From DUAL01 sp036012565 (GTDB lineage Bacteria > Bacteroidota > Bacteroidia > Flavobacteriales > BACL11), in assembly GCA_036012565.1 (NCBI GenBank), contig DASCPP010000122.1, positions 1 to 10,041 of the forward strand: a stretch of DNA of 10,041 nt, in the 5' to 3' direction. Of the stretch, positions 1-6,178 are shown one piece after another (the first letter of the stretch is position 1; each line of letters begins with the position of its first letter). Under the pieces are notes generated by a model. The model saw nothing but the letters and a program-made list of their open reading frames with translations. It was not told the origin of the DNA and ran no database searches. The position numbers and the translations under genes are program-made.

Positions 1-715
1 TTATCATTTTACTACCTCTATCTACCAATTTGTTGTTAGATAGTTGCATATCTACCATCTTATTACCTTTTACTTTTCCCAATTTTATCATCACAGCAGT
101 AGAAATCATATTCAAAATTAGCTTTTGTGCAGTCCCTGACTTCATACGCGTACTTCCTGTAACAAATTCTGGACCAACCACTACTTCAATTGGATAATCA
201 GAAAACTGTGCCAAAGGTGAATTTATATTGCAAACAATACATGCGGTAGTTATTTTGTTTTTCTGGCAATTCTCTAAAGCACCAATCACATAAGGAGTCG
301 TGCCAGAAGCCGCTATACCAATTACGACATCTTTTTCTGTTATTTGATATGTCAACAAATCTTTCCATCCAAGCATTTTATCATCCTCTGCAAACTCTAC
401 AGCTTTACGCATTGCTTTATCTCCACCAGCCATTAGTCCTAAAACAAGTCCCTGCTCTACTCCAAAAGTTGGAGGACATTCAGAAGCATCAACAATTCCT
501 AATCTTCCACTTGTTCCGGCTCCAATGTAGAACAAACGCCCCCCATTTTTTATTTTAGGAACAATATTCTTTACTAATTTCTCAATCTTGGAAATTTGCT
601 TTTTTACCGTAAGCGCAACCGTTTGATCTTCTTTATTAATGTTAATGAGCAAATCATTTACGCTCATCTTTTCCAATCCATCATAAAAGGAGCTCGATTC
701 AGTAGTTTTTTTCAT
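1..715 (-). CDS. murQ: N-acetylmuramic acid 6-phosphate etherase (MurQ), 3' end cut by window edge
   Basis: MurQ cleaves the D-lactyl ether of cytoplasmic MurNAc-6-phosphate to give GlcNAc-6-phosphate and D-lactate, a step in peptidoglycan recycling. I translated this frame by hand: 238 codons from the ATG at 713-715 are open to the left edge with no stop, so the gene is partial. The SIS-domain sugar-phosphate motif is at residues 64-72 (IGAGTSGRL), followed by DASECPPTFG (76-85). The MurQ/GCKR signature reads FVTGSTRMKSGTAQK (184-198). Glu79 and Glu110 lie 31 residues apart, the same spacing as the catalytic Glu83 and Glu114 of E. coli MurQ. About 30-60 C-terminal residues should be missing, judging from the usual family length. 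The start codon directly follows the stop of the upstream E1 gene with no gap, so the two are probably cotranscribed and translationally coupled. The family assignment is secure. Confidence 0.95.
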   Translation of the reverse strand, partial: MKKTTESSSFYDGLEKMSVNDLLININKEDQTVALTVKKQISKIEKLVKNIVPKIKNGGRLFYIGAGTSGRLGIVDASECPPTFGVEQGLVLGLMAGGDKAMRKAVEFAEDDKMLGWKDLLTYQITEKDVVIGIAASGTTPYVIGALENCQKNKITTACIVCNINSPLAQFSDYPIEVVVGPEFVTGSTRMKSGTAQKLILNMISTAVMIKLGKVKGNKMVDMQLSNNKLVDRGSKMI

Positions 716-3136
716 TTAATAAAGCTGTGGGTATTTTACTGGATTAGCTTCATGCATTATAGCATATACTTTCTCAAAAACATCTTCAATGGATGGTTTG
801 CTAAAATAATCCCCATCTTTACCATAAGCAGGTCTGTGAGCTTTTGCAGAAAGTGTTTGTGGCTCAGAATCTAAATGATAGAAAGCTTTTTGTTCTTCTA
901 TAATCTTTTGCATAATATAAGCACTTGCACCTCCAGGAACATCTTCATCAATTACTAATAATCTGTTTGTTTTTTTTATGCTTTCTACAATATCATGATT
1001 CAAATCAAAAGGCACCAAGGTTTGAATATCAATCACCTCAGCTAAAATACCTGCCTCTTCTAATAATTTAGTTGCTGCAGTAACAATCCGCCAAGTTGAA
1101 CCATATGTTACAAGAGTAATATCTCCCCCCTCTTTGGTAGTTTCAATCATACCAAGAGGTGTTCGAAATTCCCCCATATTGTTTGGTAATTTCTCTTTTA
1201 TCCGGTATCCATTCAAACATTCAATTACCATTGCCGGTTCTTGAGAAACCATTAAAGTATTGTAAAAACCAGCTGCTTTAGTCATGTTTCTTGGCACACA
1301 CAAATTCACTCCCCTTGTACCATGAATAATCATCCCCATAGGAGATCCTGAATGCCATATTCCTTCCAATCTATGTCCTCTTGTTCGAATAATTACAGGA
1401 GAAATTTGGCCTCCATGAGTTCTGTAACTCAAAGTTGCAACATCATCCGCCATAGTTTGAAAAGCATACAGTAAGTAATCTAGATACTGTATTTCTGCAA
1501 TAGGGCGCAAACCTCTTAAAGAAAGACCAATTCCTTGTCCTAAAATAGTAGTTTCTCGAATGCCAGCATCAGCAACTCTTACTTCTCCATATTTCTCTTG
1601 CAAACCTTCACATCCTTGATTAACTCCTCCTATTTTACCCACATCCTGTCCAAAAATCATTGCTTCAGGAATATTTTCAAACATTTTATCAAAATTATCG
1701 CGAATAATTATACGTCCATCAACCTCCCTAGCATCCGCATCAAAAGTAGGGCGTACTTCTTTAATTTTTCTTGCAGAAGTGCTAGTTTCATTATATAATT
1801 TTGAGCTATATCTTGCATAGTTTTCAGAATTTAAGCGATTAATAAAGTTGATTAATTCCGATTTCTCATTCAAATTCTCATTAGCAATTTTTGCTAAAAT
1901 TTGTCTAGCGACAGATAAATAATCTCTTCTAAAAACACCAAACATTGCCGATTGTTTTAAGTCAGCAAGCCAACCCTCTAATTCAGTAATTTGCACCTTA
2001 CCTGCAATATTATTTGCAATATTCAAGAATTCATTAAGTTCGGTTTTTAATGGTGCTTGATACTGTTCCCAAGCAGATTTTTTCTCCTCTTTCACAAATG
2101 CTTTCACCTCAGTAACAATAGAATCTAATTCTTCCCTTGTTGCTATCTTGCTTTCTATAATCCACTCCTCAAATTTCGCTATACAATCATAATCTTGTTC
2201 CCATTGCAATCTTTCTTTACTTTTATATCTTTCATGCGAACCAGAAGTAGAATGGCCAGTTGGTTGTGTCATCTCTACTACATGAATAATACAAGGAATA
2301 TGCTCATTTCTAGCTAACTTTTCACACTTTTCATAAGCATCTACCAATGCAGGATAATCCCAAGCTTTTACCTTCATAATTTCAAAACCATCTGCTTTCT
2401 CATCTCTTTGGAATCCTTTCAGGATTTCAGAAACATCCGACTTTGTCATCTGCAAATCATTAGCTACTGAAATACCGTAACCATCATCCCAGATAGAAAT
2501 AATTGCAGGAACTTGCAACACACCAATAGCATTTACAGCTTCCCAAAAATGTCCCTCTGCACAAGTAGAATTCCCAACTGTTGCAAATGCGATTTCACTT
2601 CCACCATTTGTAAAACTTGGTTTATTTTTTGCAAGTACTTTGTTTTCTCTATAAATTTTAGAAGCTTGAGCAAGCCCAACCAATCTTGGAAATTGAGATG
2701 CTAAACAAGCCATGTCAGAAGTAGAGTTTTTTTGCTCCATTAAGTTTCTCCAACTTCCATCATCATTTACAAAACGACTTCCAAAATGATTCATCATTTG
2801 CCTTGAGCCAGAGCTAGGTTCAGCTGAAAGTTCAGGATTTCCATATAAATGAGAAAACATTTGTTTAGTGGTAAGTTGTCCTATGGCCATCATCAGTGCT
2901 TGATCCCTATAATAACCAGCACGAAAATCTCCATCTTTAAAAACTTTTGAAAGAGCTACCTGCGCTAATTCCTTTCCATCTCCAAAAATCCCAAAACTTC
3001 CTTTCCCAGACAACACATCTCTTCTTCCTTGCAAACTGGCTTCTCTACATTCATTTATTAATCTATAATCAGAAAGTATTGTTTTCTTAAAATTATCAAT
3101 TGTAATCTTCTCCATTGTTTGTTGCTTAGCAGTCAT
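716..3136 (-). CDS. Fused 2-oxoacid dehydrogenase E1 (alpha-beta), branched-chain type, thiamine diphosphate dependent
   Basis: This is the E1 decarboxylase of a 2-oxoacid dehydrogenase complex, most likely acting on branched-chain 2-oxo acids and handing the acyl group to a lipoyl E2. Alpha and beta parts are fused, as is common in Bacteroidetes. Numbering from the ATG at 3134-3136 (806 aa): the alpha part covers roughly residues 15-390, with the thiamine-diphosphate motif at 188-219 (GNS, then WDDG) and GHSTSGSHERY around His295, equivalent to the E1-alpha active-site loop. The beta part runs from about 475 to the end, with FGQDVG, a GIWHSGSP motif carrying the likely catalytic His595, and a C-terminal transketolase domain. 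The frame is open upstream to a TTG at 3161-3163, but that TTG lies inside a promoter-like box, so I prefer ATG 3134-3136. ATG 3113-3115 is the alternative. No E2 or E3 gene is nearby. The exact substrate is inferred. Confidence 0.9.
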   Translation of the reverse strand: MTAKQQTMEKITIDNFKKTILSDYRLINECREASLQGRRDVLSGKGSFGIFGDGKELAQVALSKVFKDGDFRAGYYRDQALMMAIGQLTTKQMFSHLYGNPELSAEPSSGSRQMMNHFGSRFVNDDGSWRNLMEQKNSTSDMACLASQFPRLVGLAQASKIYRENKVLAKNKPSFTNGGSEIAFATVGNSTCAEGHFWEAVNAIGVLQVPAIISIWDDGYGISVANDLQMTKSDVSEILKGFQRDEKADGFEIMKVKAWDYPALVDAYEKCEKLARNEHIPCIIHVVEMTQPTGHSTSGSHERYKSKERLQWEQDYDCIAKFEEWIIESKIATREELDSIVTEVKAFVKEEKKSAWEQYQAPLKTELNEFLNIANNIAGKVQITELEGWLADLKQSAMFGVFRRDYLSVARQILAKIANENLNEKSELINFINRLNSENYARYSSKLYNETSTSARKIKEVRPTFDADAREVDGRIIIRDNFDKMFENIPEAMIFGQDVGKIGGVNQGCEGLQEKYGEVRVADAGIRETTILGQGIGLSLRGLRPIAEIQYLDYLLYAFQTMADDVATLSYRTHGGQISPVIIRTRGHRLEGIWHSGSPMGMIIHGTRGVNLCVPRNMTKAAGFYNTLMVSQEPAMVIECLNGYRIKEKLPNNMGEFRTPLGMIETTKEGGDITLVTYGSTWRIVTAATKLLEEAGILAEVIDIQTLVPFDLNHDIVESIKKTNRLLVIDEDVPGGASAYIMQKIIEEQKAFYHLDSEPQTLSAKAHRPAYGKDGDYFSKPSIEDVFEKVYAIMHEANPVKYPQLY

Positions 3137-3160
3137 TAGTTTTTCCAAATAATTGAAGTG

Positions 3161-3168
3161 CAAAAATA
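3161..3168 (-). promoter_or_regulatory. Candidate -7 box of the E1-murQ transcription unit
   Basis: Read on the minus strand this is TATTTTTG, a full match to the Bacteroidetes -7 consensus TAnnTTTG. It would place the transcript start near 3155, about 20 nt before the preferred E1 start. I see no convincing -33 TTG at the right distance, so support rests on one short box and its position. Confidence 0.35.
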
Positions 3169-3227
3169 ATCAAATATTAACATAAAGCTCCTGTTTTTAT
3201 TAGTTGGAAATAATTCGTAAAAATAAG

Positions 3228-3258
3228 TTTAGATTTATAATAAAGATGTTTATATTTG
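3228..3258 (+). promoter_or_regulatory. Candidate promoter of rpsP-rimM
   Basis: TATATTTG at 3251-3258 matches the Bacteroidetes -7 consensus TAnnTTTG exactly. A TTTA at 3228-3231, 19 bp upstream, is a plausible but imperfect -33 element. Transcription would begin near 3264, giving a leader of about 50 nt. This promoter and that of the E1 gene point away from each other across the intergenic region 3137-3314, which holds no gene that I can see. Confidence 0.5.
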
Positions 3259-3261
3259 CAG

Positions 3262-3314
3262 CCCTCTTTAAGTGAGGATTAATCACGAGATGGTTTAACC
3301 AAATAAAAAAGAAA
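3262..3314 (+). promoter_or_regulatory. rpsP 5' leader with two small hairpins, possible autoregulatory RNA
   Basis: The predicted leader can form a stem of CCTC (3263-3266) with GAGG (3274-3277) around a 7-nt loop, and a second short stem GGT/ACC within GGTTTAACC (3292-3300). An A-rich, Shine-Dalgarno-free stretch separates it from the start codon. GC-containing structure stands out in this AT-rich spacer. Ribosomal protein genes are often controlled by such leaders, and I recall that a candidate S16 leader has been proposed for Flavobacteria. I cannot confirm that this sequence belongs to that class. Confidence 0.3.
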
Positions 3315-4181
3315 ATGGCAACAAGAATTAGATTACAAAGATATGGTAAAAAAGGAAAACCAATTTACCATATTGTAGTGGCCGACCAAAGGTCGAAAAG
3401 AGATGGAAGATTAATTGAAAGGTTGGGACTCTACAACCCAAACACAAATCCAGCAACAATAGAGATTAATTTTGATAGTGCTGTAAATTGGGTATTAAAA
3501 GGCGCCCAACCAAGCGATACTGCAAGAGCAATTTTATCATACAAAGGAGTAATGATGAAGAAACACTTAATAGCTGGTGTTGCTAAAGGCGCTTTTTCAG
3601 AAGAAGATGCTGAAAAAAGATTCACGATTTGGATGGATGAAAAAGCTAAGAAAATTACTAAGAAAGAATCTGAATTAAAAAATACTGCAATTGATGCTAA
3701 AAAAGCAAGATTAGCGGCTGAAAAAGCCATTAAAGAAGAAAAAGCAAAAGCTATAGATCTTAAAAATTCTAAATTAAAAGAAGAGGTAGAAGCTGCAGCT
3801 GCTGTAAACTCAGAAGAAGCTCCTGAAAATGAGGAAGTAGTTGAAGAAGAAACAAAAGCAGAAAAAACTGTTGAAGAAGATCCTGCAACTGAGGAAGTAG
3901 TTGAAGAAAAAACAAAAGCAGAAGAAACTACTGAAGAAGATCCTGCAAATAAGGAAGTAGTTGAAGAAGAAACAAAAGTAGAAGAAACTACTGAAGAAGC
4001 TCCTGCAACTAAGGAAGTAGTTGAAGAAGAAACAAAAGTAGAAGAAACTACTGAAGAAGCTCCTGCAACTGAGGAAGTAGTTGAAGAAGAAACAAAAGTA
4101 GAAGAAATTGAGGAAGAGGAAGTTGTTGTAGAAAAAAAGGAAGAAGACTCTGCTGAGGAAGAGGAAACGAAAGAAGCTTAA
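3315..4181 (+). CDS. rpsP: Small ribosomal subunit protein bS16 with a long repetitive acidic C-terminal extension
   Basis: S16 is a primary assembly protein of the 30S subunit and binds the 5' domain of 16S rRNA. Residues 1 to about 80 are the normal S16 fold: MATRIRLQRYGKKGKP at the start, then GRLIERLGLYNPN, and KGAQPSDTARAILSYKG towards the end. The protein is 288 residues, while bacterial S16 is usually about 80-90, with somewhat longer forms in Bacteroidetes. Residues about 105-165 are rich in Lys, Ala and Glu and probably form a charged helix. Residues 166-265 are glutamate-rich tandem repeats of 20 residues, and the last 23 residues are almost all acidic. The tail is expected to be disordered and strongly negative. 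The ATG at 3315 follows an A-rich stretch typical of Bacteroidetes initiation, and rimM follows after 11 bp. The core identity is certain; any function of the tail is unknown. Confidence 0.97.
   Translation: MATRIRLQRYGKKGKPIYHIVVADQRSKRDGRLIERLGLYNPNTNPATIEINFDSAVNWVLKGAQPSDTARAILSYKGVMMKKHLIAGVAKGAFSEEDAEKRFTIWMDEKAKKITKKESELKNTAIDAKKARLAAEKAIKEEKAKAIDLKNSKLKEEVEAAAAVNSEEAPENEEVVEEETKAEKTVEEDPATEEVVEEKTKAEETTEEDPANKEVVEEETKVEETTEEAPATKEVVEEETKVEETTEEAPATEEVVEEETKVEEIEEEEVVVEKKEEDSAEEEETKEA
3811..4107 (+). repeat. 60-bp in-frame tandem repeat (about 5 copies) in rpsP
   Basis: The period is exactly 60 bp, so each copy adds 20 residues without shifting frame. Taking GAG/AAG GAA GTA GTT as the unit start, copies begin at 3831, 3891, 3951, 4011 and 4071. 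The array is preceded by a half copy from 3811, and the last copy breaks down after 4107. The copies at 3951-4010 and 4011-4070 are identical at all 60 bases, both encoding KEVVEEETKVEETTEEAPAT. Flanking copies differ by a few substitutions. This gradient suggests recent duplication in the centre of the array. Confidence 0.95.
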
Positions 4182-4192
4182 ATACAAATAAA

Positions 4193-4714
4193 ATGCAAAA
4201 AAAAGATTGCTTCTTAGTAGGAACAGTTTTTAAATTGCACGGATATAAAGGGGATGTCAATATCTATAATGAAGTTGATGTTCCTTTTGATTTTAATACG
4301 CTTGATTATTTTTTGATTGAGCAAAATAGTGAGCTTATCCCCTTTTTTATTGATAGAGCAAGACCTACTAAACCAAATGTTATTTTGGTAAAGTTTGAAG
4401 ATGTAGATTCAGAAGAAGAAGCTAAAAAAATACTAAAACGAAAAATATTTTTGCCAAAAGAATTTTTTTCAGAAACAGATGATAATGATATCTCAAAAAA
4501 GCAACTCATTGGCTTTTTGGTGATTGATATAAAAATGGGTGAGTTAGGAAAAATCACCTTTATCAACTCAAAAACAGCACAACAACTTATTTATGTACAT
4601 AAAGATGGAAATGAATTCTGTTTCCCTTGGCATGAGAAATTTGTAAAAAATATAGATGCCAAAAAAGGAATTATGGAAGTGGAAATACCTAAGGAATTTT
4701 TGGACTTAAACTAA
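4193..4714 (+). CDS. rimM: 16S rRNA maturation factor RimM
   Basis: RimM assists late maturation of the 30S head, binding free S19 and immature 30S particles. The product has 173 residues, the normal family length. The N-terminal RimM domain shows the expected VGTVFKLHGYKGDV motif (residues 9-22). From about residue 103 the PRC-barrel domain follows, with LIGFLVIDIKMGELGKI and a later FCFPWHEKFV segment matching the usual P-[WY]-x-x-x-[FY] region. The gene lies 11 bp after rpsP, the same order as the start of the rpsP-rimM-trmD-rplS operon of E. coli; trmD and rplS are absent here. Eight A residues (4197-4204) follow the start codon. The last 9 bp overlap the 3' end of the opposing saccharopine reductase gene, and I see no intrinsic terminator between them. 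Confidence 0.95.
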   Translation: MQKKDCFLVGTVFKLHGYKGDVNIYNEVDVPFDFNTLDYFLIEQNSELIPFFIDRARPTKPNVILVKFEDVDSEEEAKKILKRKIFLPKEFFSETDDNDISKKQLIGFLVIDIKMGELGKITFINSKTAQQLIYVHKDGNEFCFPWHEKFVKNIDAKKGIMEVEIPKEFLDLN

Positions 4715-6034
4715 CTCCTCCACAAAGTTAATCCCATTTTCAGAAAGCTCCTTTAAAACAGGAATGTAAATATCTTTGGTAGTTGGAATCTTTACTCCAA
4801 CTGAATTTATCTCTCCACTTAAGATTAATTTAGTCGCGATAGCCACAGGCAAACCTACTGTTTTTGCCATAGCCGTATATCTTGGATCATACCCAAAAAC
4901 TAAAAGGGAAGAATTAAGTTTCTTTTGCTCGCCATTTTGCACATACTCAAACTGATGTTGCATCACTATCAAGTCCTTATCCTCAGATCCAAGAGTCCAT
5001 TTAGATTCCAGAATTGCTTGCAATAACTGAGCAGGACTAGCATTTTGTATTCCAACCTTCTCATTAGAAAACAAGCCTAACCAATTCAATTTCTTAAAAA
5101 TTACACCTTCAGTTGTTAAATTAAATTTCTTGCAAAGTTTTTCTTCAGTTGACAATGTATCATTTTTTGGAAGGAAGATATCTACTAATTCTCTGTTAGA
5201 AATAATTTCAGAATTTTCTATCTTATAAGAATCATCTGTCATCCCTAACTGAACAAATATATTCCAGGCCTTGGAAAATCCTTTTCTCCTAAGTGTCCCT
5301 CTAAATAATGTTGGAATATTTTCTATATCATAGGCTTTTCTATAAGACAAGGAATCTCTATTAGCATATCCTTCAAACTCACCTGCATCTAAAACAGTCA
5401 TAGTTTCTGTACGTTCAAAAAGTTTAGTATAAGGGATTTCTTTACACTCTCCATTCTCAATATACTGTGCAGTGCCTTTTCCTGCTAATACCACATTCCT
5501 TGGGTTCCAAGTAAATTTGTAATTCCAAGGATTATTATCGAAATCAGGATGAATTAAACCTCCACAAAAAGATTTAAATGATGTTAGCTTTCCTCCTTTC
5601 TTTTTTATTTTATCAATCACTTCCATGGCTGACATATGATCAATCCCTGGATCAAGTCCCATTTCATTTAATAATAATACTCCTGCTTGTTTTGCCGATT
5701 CGCCTAAATCTGCAATTTCATTTGAAACATATGATGCCGTAACCATATTTTTTCTCAACTTTACACAATCATTAGCAACTGTAATATGCATACTTGCTGG
5801 CAACATAGAGACCACAATGTCAGCTTTACCTATCTCCTCTTCTCTTTTTTTCTGATCTGTTACATTTAAGAATATTGCTTTCCCATTTTTATTGTTAGCA
5901 ACTGCCTTTTTTGCTAATTCTTCTGAAAAATCCGCTATAGTTACTAACCAATTATTTTCTTGTGCGTTATCTAATAAATATTTAATTAATATTACTGCTG
6001 ATCTTCCTGCTCCTATTACTAAAATATTTCTCAT
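4706..6034 (-). CDS. Saccharopine dehydrogenase (glutamate-forming, Lys9/AASS C-terminal type)
   Basis: The closest family is saccharopine reductase, which interconverts saccharopine with 2-aminoadipate 6-semialdehyde plus glutamate using NAD(P). The 442 residues match the size of yeast Lys9. An N-terminal Rossmann fold carries ILVIGAGRSA (residues 4-13). The diagnostic substrate-domain segments are NEMGLDPGIDH (123-133) and SFCGGL followed by DNNPWNYKFTW (155-176), both closely resembling Lys9. In bacteria without the fungal lysine pathway this enzyme normally serves lysine degradation, so a catabolic role is inferred. No lysine-ketoglutarate reductase or semialdehyde dehydrogenase gene is next to it. 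It is divergent from pckA across 144 bp. Its TAA shares bases with the end of rimM on the other strand. A related oxidoreductase role in the same superfamily is the main alternative. Confidence 0.88.
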   Translation of the reverse strand: MRNILVIGAGRSAVILIKYLLDNAQENNWLVTIADFSEELAKKAVANNKNGKAIFLNVTDQKKREEEIGKADIVVSMLPASMHITVANDCVKLRKNMVTASYVSNEIADLGESAKQAGVLLLNEMGLDPGIDHMSAMEVIDKIKKKGGKLTSFKSFCGGLIHPDFDNNPWNYKFTWNPRNVVLAGKGTAQYIENGECKEIPYTKLFERTETMTVLDAGEFEGYANRDSLSYRKAYDIENIPTLFRGTLRRKGFSKAWNIFVQLGMTDDSYKIENSEIISNRELVDIFLPKNDTLSTEEKLCKKFNLTTEGVIFKKLNWLGLFSNEKVGIQNASPAQLLQAILESKWTLGSEDKDLIVMQHQFEYVQNGEQKKLNSSLLVFGYDPRYTAMAKTVGLPVAIATKLILSGEINSVGVKIPTTKDIYIPVLKELSENGINFVEELV

Positions 6035-6142
6035 AAAACTTTACAAATTTGAAAGGCGAAAGTATTATTTATTTAATAAAATCCTCAATAATATTCATCA
6101 AAAAATAATGACTTATCTCATACTCTTATAGATAATTATCTT

Positions 6143-6150
6143 TAATTTTG
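6143..6150 (+). promoter_or_regulatory. Candidate -7 box of pckA
   Basis: TAATTTTG matches the Bacteroidetes TAnnTTTG consensus and lies 28 bp before the pckA start codon, predicting a short A-rich leader of roughly 23 nt. No good -33 TTG is visible upstream. The rest of the 144-bp divergent spacer (6035-6178) is very AT-rich and holds no recognisable gene. Confidence 0.45.
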
Positions 6151-6178
6151 CTTCTTCAAAAACTAGAAAGAAAACATT

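Noticed and set aside
349..874. Plus-strand open frames opposite murQ and the end of the E1 gene
   Set aside because: Both lie antisense to genes with clear conserved motifs and show only low-complexity translation.
3137..3163. Extending the E1 protein by nine residues to a TTG start
   Set aside because: The TTG is part of the candidate -7 box TATTTTTG, so it would lie upstream of the predicted transcript start, and ATG codons are available at 3134-3136 and 3113-3115.
4197..4204. Run of eight A at the start of rimM as a phase-variable switch
   Set aside because: Such runs are common in an AT-rich genome, RimM is a housekeeping factor, and nothing else suggests programmed slippage.
3810..4260. 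Open frames on the minus strand opposite the rpsP tail, rich in Phe, Leu and Ser
   Set aside because: They are the antisense of a GAA-rich repeat, which gives TTC codons by necessity. They have no start context and no family resemblance, and the sense frame is a certain gene.
6057..6064. Possible -7 box (TACTTTCG on the minus strand) for the saccharopine reductase gene
   Set aside because: It has one mismatch to TAnnTTTG at a conserved position and no -33 partner. In so AT-rich a spacer this is close to chance expectation.
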